Of a stretch of DNA of 64,000 bases, positions 9,066 through 16,889 are shown one piece after another (within the stretch, counting starts at the first letter, position 1; each line of letters begins with the position of its first letter). Under the pieces are notes generated by a model, which was not told the DNA's origin, did no database searches, and worked only from the letters and a program-made list of their open reading frames with translations. The stretch lies in NCBI GenBank assembly GCA_031316315.1, contig JADBEO010000005.1:62001-126000 (forward strand), written 5' to 3'. The DNA comes from Chelatococcus sambhunathii. Lineage in GTDB: Bacteria > Pseudomonadota > Alphaproteobacteria > Rhizobiales > Methylopilaceae. A program made the position numbers and the translations under genes.

Positions 9066-10547
9066 CTACGCCACCGAAGGGCTCTCGGTGACAGGTGCGG
9101 TCGATGCAAGCTCCGCAATTCGATGGCGAGTAATATTTCGGCCGAGTAGATAGCAGTAAAGTGCGCTCGGGCGAATTTCTAGCGGCCGCTCCTCCAAGGT
9201 GGCCTTCTTTTCGAACGTGCGAGTTGTGAAAACTGCAGATCCAATTTTAGGGTTCTTGCGAATAAAAAATGCCATACTCGACGTGGCATCGCTCCATTTC
9301 TTCGCAATTTCGTCAGACCATTTAATCTCGACTACCCATCGCGGCTTTTGGTCAAAAGTATCGATATAAACGATGTCTACTTCTCCCTCATTGCGCCAAC
9401 GGGCGTACCGCAGTTGACCCATGCCACGGGAGTCATGTTGCCACTGAGAAAATATCGCTGACTCGGTTAGATGACCTATTGAAGTCGTGTCGTCTTGCGA
9501 CACAGGCGCAAACAGCGCGGCTCGCATAGACGGGTTGTTGAGGTATATTTTGAAATTCCTTTCCCGCTGTAGGCTCTTACACGTGTCATCGACAGTCGAG
9601 ATTTTTATGATGAGGAACGCACTTTCGAGGTATTCAATATATCTCTTTATTGTCGGCTTCGTCAGACCTGACTCTCGACTTATTTTCTCGAGGCTCGCCT
9701 CTTGGCCAGCGTTATAAGCCAGGAATGAAAAGAGCCTATTTAGCTCTTGTATGTCATTAATACCATATAAGCTTGGCAAATCCTTCAGCAATACTTTATC
9801 AATGATGTCATTTCGGATAAATTGATCCGTGTTTTTGCGGATATGTTCGTTTAGTACGGCCTCTGGGTAGCCTCCGTAGTTTAGATAATTGACAAACTCA
9901 AAATTCAGACGACCAATGTCCTTAACTTCGTAATCAATATACTCGTAGCCACCGCGGTCATGTGATGTTTCTTTAATGAGTTCCTCTCGAAGATGCTGAA
10001 AGTCAAGAAATTCGAAGAAAGTCAGTGGAGGGAGCATGAACTCGCTGAAACGTCCCGCCCCTGACTCTTTGCTTTTCAGGCGCAATGCGGCAGCCGCGCT
10101 CCCCGTTGCAACAAATTTCACATTCGGATAAGAGTCAATCAAATCCTTGAGGTGTACTTCCCAGTCCTTTAAGTACTGTATTTCATCAAAAAGAACGAGA
10201 TATCGCTCATCTCTTTTGTATTCCTTGAATGCCGACAAATACCGCTCCAACGGGAATCCTGCATAAACAGGCGCATCGATACTTACGTACAGTATGTTGG
10301 CCGCTTGGTATCCAGTAGTAATTGCCTCAGCAACAAGTTGCTTAATCATCACGGTCTTGCCGACGCGGCGCGGGCCCAGCAGAACGGCAGCACGGCGTAT
10401 GCGTTCGTCGAGCGCTAGATCGGCGAAAGGACGGAAATAGACTCGTCTGGGCAGGCGCTCTTCTGGAATTGCATTTACGCCTACCTCCCACCAAGGGTTG
10501 TCTCGCTGTAACCTGACTTGAATGTCTGCTTCAGAGATGGAGCGCAT
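9066..10547 (-). CDS. AAA ATPase with DUF4143-like C-terminus
   Basis: A 493-residue protein. The AAA_14-type ATPase core has a P-loop GPRRVGKT (58-65), Walker B LVLFDE (117-122) and a sensor VATGS (146-150). A winged-helix-like segment follows (about 283-310), then a C-terminal part with EVDIVYI (D391) and VVEIKW (E407, K409), matching the D...ExK pattern of PD-(D/E)XK nuclease folds seen in DUF4143. Family members are widespread, often mobile, and of unclear function. The gene is AT-rich compared with all its neighbours, so it was probably acquired separately. It ends two bases from the end of the SRAP gene. Confidence 0.85.
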   Translation of the reverse strand: MRSISEADIQVRLQRDNPWWEVGVNAIPEERLPRRVYFRPFADLALDERIRRAAVLLGPRRVGKTVMIKQLVAEAITTGYQAANILYVSIDAPVYAGFPLERYLSAFKEYKRDERYLVLFDEIQYLKDWEVHLKDLIDSYPNVKFVATGSAAAALRLKSKESGAGRFSEFMLPPLTFFEFLDFQHLREELIKETSHDRGGYEYIDYEVKDIGRLNFEFVNYLNYGGYPEAVLNEHIRKNTDQFIRNDIIDKVLLKDLPSLYGINDIQELNRLFSFLAYNAGQEASLEKISRESGLTKPTIKRYIEYLESAFLIIKISTVDDTCKSLQRERNFKIYLNNPSMRAALFAPVSQDDTTSIGHLTESAIFSQWQHDSRGMGQLRYARWRNEGEVDIVYIDTFDQKPRWVVEIKWSDEIAKKWSDATSSMAFFIRKNPKIGSAVFTTRTFEKKATLEERPLEIRPSALYCYLLGRNITRHRIAELASTAPVTESPSVA

Positions 10548-10665
10548 CGGTCCGCCCTGTTAATGATAGCGCCCTTTCTCTATCGCATTCTCTTGAGGAA
10601 TTTCAAACCGTATCAACGGGTTAAGCGCAACAATTAGTGGTGCGCTGTTGTCGTCCATATTATCC

Positions 10666-11182
10666 CTACCGGTGCGTCGCTCTCACAGGCGTTCGACGCA
10701 GCCGCCGCTTTGCCCGCCACTCCCACGGAACCTCGAAATCCCCGGCCCATAGCCCTGCTTGCGCATCCCGCGCCGCTTCCTCCTGAGCCTCGTACCGCCC
10801 GCGCGAGTAGCGGATAGTCGAGCGCCCAGCCGCGGCGCACCATCTCGGCGCCAATGTCGAGCTCGCCGAGCCGGCAGATCGCGATCACCCGGCGCCAGCG
10901 ATCCCAGCCGGTCTGATGGCAGCTGACGCGCGGGTTTCGCCCAAGGATCGCGTCGAGCTCGTCAGCAGCGCGCGAGCCGCACAGGAAGCGCTTGTCAGCA
11001 GCGTCGGTGCAGACCTGGCCGCGCTCGGGAGCGTCGATCCCGAATAGCCTAATCCGAGCCGGCGCGCCTTCCACGTCGATCGTGTCGGCGTCCACGATGG
11101 TAGCGCGGCCGGTGAAAGTTTGGGCGACCGCGGGCGCGGCAATCAGAGCGGTGAGCAGCAAAGCGACGCGCGTCGACCTCAA
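10666..11182 (-). pseudogene. Exported thermonuclease-like protein, frameshifted
   Basis: The first 120 or so residues are a signal peptide (ending APAVAQ) and a staphylococcal-nuclease-type OB fold (VDADTIDVEG, RLFGIDAPERGQ, GWDRWRRVIAIC, VRRGWALDY). After DYP the frame drifts; the expected continuation (YSRGRYEAQEEAARDA, GLWAGDF, PWEWR) is found in the next frame and ends at a stop at 10,666. A one- or two-base indel near 10,810-10,816 explains this. Intact relatives cleave DNA/RNA with Ca2+. The start overlaps the end of the next upstream gene by four bases. A sequencing error or a true mutation are both possible. Reading the first frame alone would give a 182-residue chimera to 10,634. 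Confidence 0.75.
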
Positions 11183-11427
11183 CGCGGCTCCTTCCCCTCG
11201 TCGTCGCCCTGATCTTCAGCTTCGTCTGCTTCGGAAGCCGCTGCGGCGGAAGAGCAGGTCCGTTTGGATTTGCTCAGGGTGCCGTTGCGGCACAAAAACT
11301 TTTCACCCTGGCAGCCGACGACGCCGCCCTTCTTCCCGGAGCACGGCGTGTTTCTAGCCTCTGCGGCTCCAGCCGTCAGCATTGTTGCGATCGCTGAAGC
11401 GATCACGAGAGTAACGCCGAACTTCAT
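11179..11427 (-). CDS. Small exported Cys-rich protein
   Basis: An 82-residue protein starting at ATG 11,427, which overlaps the stop of the previous gene (ATGA). Signal peptide to about residue 24 (AAEA-R), then a short Gly/Lys domain with four Cys (TPCSGKKGG, VGCQGEKFLC, KRTC) and a C-terminal acidic tail (EADEAEDQGDDEG). The Cys pattern suggests two disulfides. Such proteins are often found beside thermonuclease genes in rhizobial genomes, which fits here. Function unknown. Confidence 0.65.
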   Translation of the reverse strand: MKFGVTLVIASAIATMLTAGAAEARNTPCSGKKGGVVGCQGEKFLCRNGTLSKSKRTCSSAAAASEADEAEDQGDDEGKEPR

Positions 11428-11726
11428 TGCAGGGTGCTCACGCAAGAGCCTGGAAACGTGCGACCGTCGATGCTCAGGCTCGTCGGCTCTCTGAGGCTGA
11501 ACGTGTAATCCTTCCCGCCTACTACGGCGCTCGAAAGGCTAGAGCCGCTGTGCAGCTGGACCGGCTTCTTTCCAGCGATATGCAGCGTGTTGTTTTCGGC
11601 GCCCATGCCGCCGCGGTACATCAGGACCATAAGGGGCTGACCCTTGAAGTTGCATGCGACTGCTACTGGTTCAGCTTGCGTTGCCGATGAAGCGATCAGC
11701 AGCGTGGAGGCTAGCAAGGCACGCAT
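11424..11726 (-). CDS. Small exported beta-rich protein
   Basis: A 100-residue protein with signal peptide (MRALLASTLLIASSATQA). The mature part (about 80 residues) has alternating hydrophobic residues typical of beta strands, and two Cys (AVACNFKG and GSCVS) at its ends that could be bonded. ATG 11,726 is preferred to ATG 11,732, which would add two residues. The stop overlaps the start of the downstream gene. It is the second gene of a four-gene run of exported proteins on this strand. No family recognised. Confidence 0.6.
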   Translation of the reverse strand: MRALLASTLLIASSATQAEPVAVACNFKGQPLMVLMYRGGMGAENNTLHIAGKKPVQLHSGSSLSSAVVGGKDYTFSLREPTSLSIDGRTFPGSCVSTLQ

Positions 11727-11737
11727 GGGCATTCGCT

Positions 11738-12190
11738 TTATGGCTTTGGCGCCGAGGTGAGTTCGAAGATGCCGCTGTGCTCGGTTCCGTCCTGAGAGGT
11801 GGCGCGACAGCTCACCGTCCGGAAGCCCTTGTAGAAGTTGCCGTAAGTGCAGCGGCCGAACGCGGCGAACTCGTCGCTCTTTCCGCTCCTCTTATTGGCG
11901 ACGATGATCTTGTCGATCGCCATGAGGTCAGTATCCGGCGTCGGATTGGGGCGGTCGTACCCGCTGAAGGTCACGATCGAGCCGTCCGTCATCACGAAGT
12001 AGAAGCCGACTCGGCCATCGGGATAGGTGGTGTTGAGCATCTTCCCGGCGCATCCACGCGTCAGGTCGTGGCCGGCCATCTTGAAGGATTTGCAACGTCC
12101 TTCCGCGCCCATAATGCCTTGGCTCATTGCCGCGTCGAACGGTGCTGATGAGATCGACAAGGCGAGAGCGATTGAAGCGGTTACACGCAT
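11738..12190 (-). CDS. Exported protein, unknown, first gene of the exported cluster
   Basis: A 150-residue protein with a signal peptide (residues 1-22, MRVTASIALALSISSAPFDA). The mature part contains four Cys (EGRCKSF, RGCAGK, GRCTYG, VSCRAT) and aromatic-rich strands (GFYFVMTDGSIVTFSGYD), suggesting a small disulfide-bonded beta domain in the periplasm. It stands 11 bases upstream of the next exported gene and probably heads the operon 12,190 to 10,666. No family recognised; the upstream neighbour is a cytoplasmic-type protein on the same strand. Confidence 0.6.
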   Translation of the reverse strand: MRVTASIALALSISSAPFDAAMSQGIMGAEGRCKSFKMAGHDLTRGCAGKMLNTTYPDGRVGFYFVMTDGSIVTFSGYDRPNPTPDTDLMAIDKIIVANKRSGKSDEFAAFGRCTYGNFYKGFRTVSCRATSQDGTEHSGIFELTSAPKP

Positions 12191-12232
12191 TTCGCGAGAT
12201 TACCGGAGCGGCAGGCCCGCGCAATGTCTGGC

Positions 12233-12937
12233 TCAGTCGGCCGTTCGTCCGATGAAGCGCAAGAACGCGTCGCCGACGTCTGTAGTGCGCTTAGTGAGAA
12301 ACGCGCTCTGCCTGGTCATCCCGGCCAGGCTGCCAGTGTCGGCAAGGCCCGCGTTTGCAAGGTCGGCAAGAACCCGGCTTACGGCGGCTCCGTCCTCTCC
12401 TTGCAGCGCGGCGTTCAGCACGTGCCGTGGCGCCCCCATTGATATTTCGGCCGCCGCTTGGACCATCTCGATAGAGTCTTCCGGAGAGGACAGAAGGCGC
12501 AGCACGCGAATGTGGAGCGCCGAGTACTCGGCAATGTGCCGGAGAAAAACGTTCCTCAGCACGTCATCGAGCTTCATGCCGGTCGCGGTGTTCACTGCGG
12601 CATTGACCAGGGCCTCCCGCTTTTCCTCCCGGTGCGTCCGCGTCGCCGCAACAGTCGCCTCCGCGACCACACTGATGAACTCCTCGTTCGATCGCAGGTC
12701 TTCCAGCTTGAGATGCCCGGCCTGCTCGACGGCGCTCAGGCGGTCGGCGACCCGCCGGAAAAACTCGTCACGACGAGCCTGGAGTGGTTCGGCGATGAAG
12801 TGGGATATGATCGCGTTCGCGGTCGCGCCGGCGAGCGGAACCGCCATATCCAAGGCCCCGGCGGCGACCTGAAGCGCCTTGTAGGGCCCCGAGGCTGCGT
12901 CCTTCTCAGGATACTTGTCGAGGTCATCTGTGCTCAT
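12233..12937 (-). CDS. Helical protein of unknown function, divergent from a PIN-like gene
   Basis: A 234-residue, strongly helical protein without signal peptide. A hydrophobic Ala/Gly segment at about 22-48 (LQVAAGALDMAVPLAGATAN) may be a membrane hairpin or a packed core helix and is followed by a charged segment (EPLQARRDEFFRRVADRL). No catalytic motif seen. It is divergent from the PIN-like gene, with 199 AT-rich bases between them. Proteins with a similar hydrophobic patch next to RRDE-type segments occur next to defence genes, but this is only an impression and no family is claimed. Confidence 0.55.
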   Translation of the reverse strand: MSTDDLDKYPEKDAASGPYKALQVAAGALDMAVPLAGATANAIISHFIAEPLQARRDEFFRRVADRLSAVEQAGHLKLEDLRSNEEFISVVAEATVAATRTHREEKREALVNAAVNTATGMKLDDVLRNVFLRHIAEYSALHIRVLRLLSSPEDSIEMVQAAAEISMGAPRHVLNAALQGEDGAAVSRVLADLANAGLADTGSLAGMTRQSAFLTKRTTDVGDAFLRFIGRTAD

Positions 12938-13136
12938 GCCAGGAGCCTAAAGGCCGCGAGCGTGCACACAAGAGTATGCGGCCTTCCTGCGCACGTCGAA
13001 ATCACTCGCCATGTTGCGATCGCGAGTTAGCCGACCCGCGCTTCCGTTTCGATGCGAAAATTTAGTATATATTCGGCTTTATTCGAGAGACTACCACGCG
13101 CCTTCGTAGAAAATATAATTGGAGCCGTGCGACGCG

Positions 13137-13967
13137 ATGATTGTCGTAGTGGACAGCAATTTCCTACAGAACCCCATGCTTGAGACGTACTTCAACGAGA
13201 GTGCAACCAATAAGGTTGTCATCATAGATTATGCAGCAATGGAAGCATTCAAAGGCGATACGCTGACTTCGGTGGTCAAATCGACTGCCATACTTCGCCG
13301 ATTTCCGCGGCAGGTTCTGATCGCTCACGGCACGAAAACCGTCGGTCGACTGACCGGCACCCGAGAAGAAATCGCCAAAGCAATGATAAACGATGAAGGG
13401 ACGGCAGAATTTCGGGAGTTCTCTGCACACCTTGATCGCTACGAGCGAGGGGTGAGACCGGATGGCGTTGAACGACAGCTACTTGATACAGGTCGCTGGG
13501 CCACCGACCATCTGAATGCGGCCCAAGCTGAGAATGCAAATCTGCTTGATGTATTTAAGGAGCTTACCGACGGGATTTTTACAAAAGAGGAAATCTCGAA
13601 AATCCGACGTGGAGAACAAGAGGAAGGTTGGGTCGCTAAGGGGTTCGGCTTGGTTCGCGACTTAGCGTCTGACCTCCTATCGCGACATCCGGATGGCTCC
13701 GTAAAACTCGACCCCAAGGATTACTACAATAATTTCATTTTCCGGATGTCGTTATGCGTCTTCGTTCAACTTATGGACTGGATCAGGGTCGGAAGCCCCT
13801 CAGCACTGAAGCCCGCGCGGTTGCTCAACGATCGCGTCGACGCGATGTTCGCCACATACGGGACTTATTTCGATGACGTGCTGTCGCTCGACAAGCAAAT
13901 GCTCCGCACCTTTTGGGAAACGGATGCTATTTTGCGTTTTGTCTACGCTCGAGAGCACGAAAAGTAG
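13137..13967 (+). CDS. PIN-like domain protein, candidate ribonuclease
   Basis: A 276-residue protein. The N-terminus MIVVVDSNFLQNP carries the first acidic residue of PIN folds (Asp at 6), followed by IIDYAAMEAFKGD (second acidic site) and, near the C-terminus, YFDDVLSLDKQML, which fits the third acidic site. PIN domains are metal-dependent ribonucleases, often toxins or tRNA/mRNA cleavers. The long middle part (about 75-220) is an unusual insert. ATG 13,137 is chosen; a TTG 18 bases upstream is also in frame. The gene is AT-richer than the integrase, suggesting separate acquisition. No small antitoxin gene is adjacent. Confidence 0.6.
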   Translation: MIVVVDSNFLQNPMLETYFNESATNKVVIIDYAAMEAFKGDTLTSVVKSTAILRRFPRQVLIAHGTKTVGRLTGTREEIAKAMINDEGTAEFREFSAHLDRYERGVRPDGVERQLLDTGRWATDHLNAAQAENANLLDVFKELTDGIFTKEEISKIRRGEQEEGWVAKGFGLVRDLASDLLSRHPDGSVKLDPKDYYNNFIFRMSLCVFVQLMDWIRVGSPSALKPARLLNDRVDAMFATYGTYFDDVLSLDKQMLRTFWETDAILRFVYAREHEK

Positions 13968-13995
13968 CTTGAAGACGTTGCATCCGGTCGTGGCG

Positions 13996-14331
13996 CTAGA
14001 TCGGCAGGTAGATGCACGGCCCCACCCATGTGAAGCGCTCGATAATCCATGAGTCCGCGGTCCCGCTCGCGTCCCTCGCCCTCGCGTGGATCAGCATCTT
14101 GCACGCCGGAGCGCGATAATCTCCGGAGACGACGAAGACCTTCCCCTCCGATGTCGGATAGGCGTCGGAGGGCGTGACGGTCGTGCGGGATATGAACTGC
14201 GCGATCGTTCCGCCCTTGTAGCCCTGCAGGCGCGTGGAGAAGTCCTGCTCGACCGCTGCGGTGGTACGGCAAGCGGTGAGGCCGACCGCGGCGAGTATCC
14301 CGACCGCGACGAGGCTGACGCGAAAGCGCAT
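13996..14331 (-). CDS. Small lipoprotein
   Basis: A 111-residue protein with an N-terminal lipoprotein signal (MRFRVSLVAVGILAAVGLTAC; lipobox LTAC, Cys21). The mature part has two more Cys (APACKM and GPCIYL) and beta-type strands. ATG 14,331 is the only start that gives a signal peptide; longer readings run into the integrase gene. It sits just downstream of the integrase on the same strand and could be a moron gene changing the cell surface, which is inference. Confidence 0.6.
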   Translation of the reverse strand: MRFRVSLVAVGILAAVGLTACRTTAAVEQDFSTRLQGYKGGTIAQFISRTTVTPSDAYPTSEGKVFVVSGDYRAPACKMLIHARARDASGTADSWIIERFTWVGPCIYLPI

Positions 14332-14351
14332 GTGATCCCCCGATCTGTTCG

Positions 14352-15602
14352 CTAGGCGACTTTGAGATCCGGCGCCGTCCGGCGGATCGTCTCCGCGACG
14401 TAGGACGGCGCCAGGTGCGCATAGTGCTTCTCGCACATGCGCGTGTCCGAGTGGCCGAGCGCGTGGGCGACGACGAGCAGCGGCGCGCCGGCCTTCACCA
14501 TGGCGCTGGCGTACGAGTGCCGGAGCTCGTGGAGCGTCAGGTTCTCGATCTTCGCCCGGTCCAGCGCGGCCTTGAACGGCCGCTGGTAAGTCGCCGGCTT
14601 CCACGTCTCGCCGCTGTCCTGTCGTAGCAGCGGCTCGAGCGGCGCCCGGCCGAGCGCGAGGCGTTCGAACAACGTCACGCCGCCCGCGGTCAGCGGGACG
14701 TGGCGCGCCTTCCCGCTCTTGCTCTCCGCGATGAACACCGTCTCGTTCGCCGCGTCGAAGTCCCGGACCTGCAGCCGCGCGAGCTCGCCGAAGCGTGCGC
14801 CGGTCATGAGCGCGGCGGCCACCAGATCGCGCAACGCCCCGCCTGACGTGTTCAGCAGCCGCTGCTGTTCGGGCAGCGTCAGGAAGCGCACGCGAGCCGC
14901 GGTCGTGCCGCGGAACGGCTTCACCTTCCGCCAGGCGCGATCGTCGTCGACGAGCTGATGCTCATGCGCCCAATTGAGCGCCGCCTTCAAAGTCGTCAGC
15001 GTCCGGTTCGCCGTGTCGCGGCGGCGACGCTTTCCGTCGACGTCATCCGGCGCGATCTCCCGCACATTCGGTTTGTCGGCGAACCGGCTGGTGCGGACCC
15101 GCTTCGGCGCCTGGGCCATATCGTTGCGCCAGCGCTCGAGCCTCTCGCGCGTCAAGTCCGTGAGCCGGATCTTCCCGAGCTTCGGCCGGATATGCGTCTT
15201 GGAGCGGGAGCGCGCGTCATAGACCGACTTCATGCCCTCCGCCTCACGCGCCTCGAGGTAGCGGTCCAGCGCTTCGCCGACCGTCAGGGCAGGGGAGGCG
15301 CCGTCGCCAGCGCGTACGGCCTTGGCCCAGGCGCGAGCCGCTTCCTTGGCCTGCTCGTGCGACAGCACGCCGGCGCCGTCGGCGGTCGCGACGTCATCCG
15401 CGAGCGCCAGCCGAGCTTGAACTCGTTGACCGTTCGGCCGGCGTGTCGCGACGAGCCACGTCCCGCCGCGCCCGATCGTGCCGCGGCCGCGCCGGTAGCC
15501 AAGCCGAACGCCCGGATTGATCTCTTCCCATTCGGGAGCGTCCGAGAGCGGGAGCTTCGACCGGCTCGCTCGGGAGGCGAAGTCGCTCTTGCGGCGGGGC
15601 AT
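14352..15602 (-). CDS. int: Tyrosine-type site-specific integrase
   Basis: A 416-residue phage integrase. After an N-terminal DUF4102-like / arm-binding part and a SAM-like core-binding domain (about 105-225) comes the catalytic domain with the full set: Arg270 (TGARFGEL), Lys298 (SKSGKARHVPL), His358 and Arg361 (HELRHSYAS), His384 (ALGHSD), and the nucleophile Tyr394 (EKHYAHL). It recombines attP on the element with attB in the chromosome. It is the outermost gene of the element, 150 bases from the tRNA fragment, and transcribed inward. All catalytic residues are intact, so the enzyme should be active. Confidence 0.95.
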   Translation of the reverse strand: MPRRKSDFASRASRSKLPLSDAPEWEEINPGVRLGYRRGRGTIGRGGTWLVATRRPNGQRVQARLALADDVATADGAGVLSHEQAKEAARAWAKAVRAGDGASPALTVGEALDRYLEAREAEGMKSVYDARSRSKTHIRPKLGKIRLTDLTRERLERWRNDMAQAPKRVRTSRFADKPNVREIAPDDVDGKRRRRDTANRTLTTLKAALNWAHEHQLVDDDRAWRKVKPFRGTTAARVRFLTLPEQQRLLNTSGGALRDLVAAALMTGARFGELARLQVRDFDAANETVFIAESKSGKARHVPLTAGGVTLFERLALGRAPLEPLLRQDSGETWKPATYQRPFKAALDRAKIENLTLHELRHSYASAMVKAGAPLLVVAHALGHSDTRMCEKHYAHLAPSYVAETIRRTAPDLKVA

Positions 15603-15761
15603 GGCATCCGATTTTCGTTGTCAAAATCGTTGTCGAGTTTGCCCTGAAACGACGACGGACGCCAGTGGACGGAATGAGATAAGTAGCTGATTACAATACA
15701 GTATCAGCGTGTCTCAGAGTGTGCCGGAATGTGCCAAACCGCGCCCTCTCACGGCGAAAAC

Positions 15762-15789
15762 AGGGGTTCGAGTCCCCTTGGGAGCGCCA
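15762..15789 (+). other. tRNA 3' fragment, attachment site of the element
   Basis: T-stem AGGGG (15,762-15,766), loop TTCGAGT, T-stem CCCCT (to 15,778), acceptor strand TGGGAGC (15,779-15,785), discriminator G and CCA. No anticodon arm, D-arm or matching 5' acceptor strand (expected GCTCCCA) precedes it. It is thus the duplicated end created by integration; the intact tRNA should lie beyond the left end of the element. The amino-acid type cannot be told from this piece. Confidence 0.85.
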
Positions 15790-16090
15790 TCCCTGCGGAA
15801 ACCGGCGATAAGATCAAGTATTTGGCTCCGTGGGACCCGCTGGAATGTCCCACGTGGGACGTTCTTCGCTTCAGTTTGGTCCCGATCAAGCCGCGCCATC
15901 GCGCTTGTCGGGAGGCGGGCGGCTGGCGGCGCGGGTGTCGCGCTCCGCTGGCCAACCTTCGTCGTGCTCGCGTGGCGCGCCTTCGTCGTCGGCAGCCGTT
16001 CGGCCGGAGGACGGCCAGCAGCCGCATGCGCTTCCGGCGCGCCGGGCGGAACCGGCGGCGGAAGACCTCTTGATACGGATTCCTTGCAAC
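15790..16090. other. Intergenic region next to the attachment site
   Basis: About 300 bases without a convincing gene; the open frames here are short and compositionally poor. It holds a perfect 14-bp palindrome (see 15,847-15,860). Confidence 0.5.
15847..15860. promoter_or_regulatory. Perfect 14-bp palindrome GTCCCACGTGGGAC
   Basis: A fully symmetric site that can be extended to 20 bases with a single mismatched pair (15,844-15,863). It may bind a dimeric regulator. No flanking gene start makes its target obvious. Confidence 0.4.
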
Positions 16091-16124
16091 AAAACAGGGC
16101 GCCTCGCTATTCGGAGGCGCCCTG
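16091..16124 (-). terminator. Rho-independent terminator of the DUF378 gene
   Basis: Perfect 11-bp stem (16,095-16,105 with 16,114-16,124), 8-base loop, followed on the minus strand by TTTTGTT. It lies 25 bases after the stop of the DUF378 gene. Confidence 0.8.
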
Positions 16125-16148
16125 CTCAATGGTGCGGAGCGGCGTGCG

Positions 16149-16373
16149 TCAGAGGGCGCCGGCGTGTCCGCTGCCCGCGCGCTTCGTCTCGGTCAGGAGC
16201 GGGCCGAAGCTGATCAGGGCCGCCAGACCGACGAGCACATAGACGACCCGCGCCAGCAGCGAGCCCGCGCCGAAGATGGCGGCGACCAGATCGAACTGAA
16301 AAAGGCCGACCAAGCCCCAGTTGAGGCCGCCGACGATCAAGAGCACCAGTGCGATAGCTCGGATGACATGCAT
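16149..16373 (-). CDS. DUF378 family membrane protein
   Basis: A 74-residue protein with two hydrophobic helices (about 5-26 and 38-58) and the GGLNWGLVGLFQFDLV signature of DUF378. Members are small inner-membrane proteins of unknown function, common in bacteria under envelope or general stress control. It is a single gene with its own terminator. The start ATG 16,373 has no strong ribosome site. Assignment to the family is firm; the role is not known. Confidence 0.85.
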   Translation of the reverse strand: MHVIRAIALVLLIVGGLNWGLVGLFQFDLVAAIFGAGSLLARVVYVLVGLAALISFGPLLTETKRAGSGHAGAL

Positions 16374-16523
16374 GTGCAGTCCTCGTGTTAGGATCCATCG
16401 TTTCGCTTTGTGAGGCTTACGACTTCGCCTAACGGCTGGATCACGATCCTGAAGGCCGCGCGGAACGACCCGCGCCGCCCTTTCCGCGGCGAGGCGGGCG
16501 GCGATTCAGCGAAGCGCTGATCG

Positions 16524-16850
16524 TCAGTCGCCCCGCCTGTGCTCTTCGCGGTCCGCTTCGATTTCCTCGGGCTCTTCGTCGTCGATCCGGGTCAAGCCGC
16601 TATCGGCTCCGCTCTGCGTATGCAGCAGCTCGTCGAGCTTGGCGTGGATCGCCTGTGTGTCGCGATGCTCGGATCGCTGGATGAACAGCGTCATGAGCCA
16701 GGTCGCGAGGGTCGCTACGGCGTGCCAGTCGAACGTCTCTCGCTCAAGGGCGAACCAAAACGTCGCGTAGATCGGGACGATCAGGAAGACCCAAGGCCGC
16801 GAACTGAGGGATCCAAGGTCGGTGACCTTGCTGCTGACTTGCTTTGCCAC
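16524..16850 (-). CDS. Low-affinity iron permease-like small membrane protein
   Basis: A 108-residue protein starting with GTG 16,850. Two hydrophobic helices (about 18-36 and 43-60) are followed by a cytoplasmic IQRSEHRDTQAIHAKLDELL stretch, the mark of the low-affinity iron permease family, here as the short bacterial form. The C-terminus is acidic (DDEEPEEIEADREE). Despite the family name, iron transport has not been shown for this short type. Small stress-type genes surround it. Confidence 0.75.
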   Translation of the reverse strand: MAKQVSSKVTDLGSLSSRPWVFLIVPIYATFWFALERETFDWHAVATLATWLMTLFIQRSEHRDTQAIHAKLDELLHTQSGADSGLTRIDDEEPEEIEADREEHRRGD

Positions 16851-16889
16851 AGTGCATCAATGGCTCGAACGAGCCGGATGTTCCCACGC

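Larger units (their letters stand above)
1..15789. mobile_element. Right part of an integrated prophage-like element
   Basis: The segment begins inside phage virion genes and ends at a 3' tRNA fragment beside a tyrosine integrase, the usual layout of an element inserted in the 3' end of a tRNA gene. The left end and the intact tRNA lie outside the window. Between virion genes and integrase are accessory genes on both strands, several coding for small exported proteins. The stretch around 9,120-10,550 and 13,050-13,960 is visibly richer in A+T than the chromosome to the right. Only the right boundary is seen directly; that everything back to base 1 belongs to one element is inference. Confidence 0.7.

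Noticed and set aside
10666..10854. Separate 62-residue gene
   Set aside because: Its sequence is the natural C-terminus of the thermonuclease, so it is part of a frameshifted gene.
15762..15789. Functional tRNA gene
   Set aside because: Only the 3' part is present; no D-arm, anticodon arm or 5' acceptor strand upstream.
15709..16242. Possible 177-residue gene across the tRNA fragment
   Set aside because: It runs through the attachment site and the hairpin region with Arg/Ser/Ala-biased composition and no domain.
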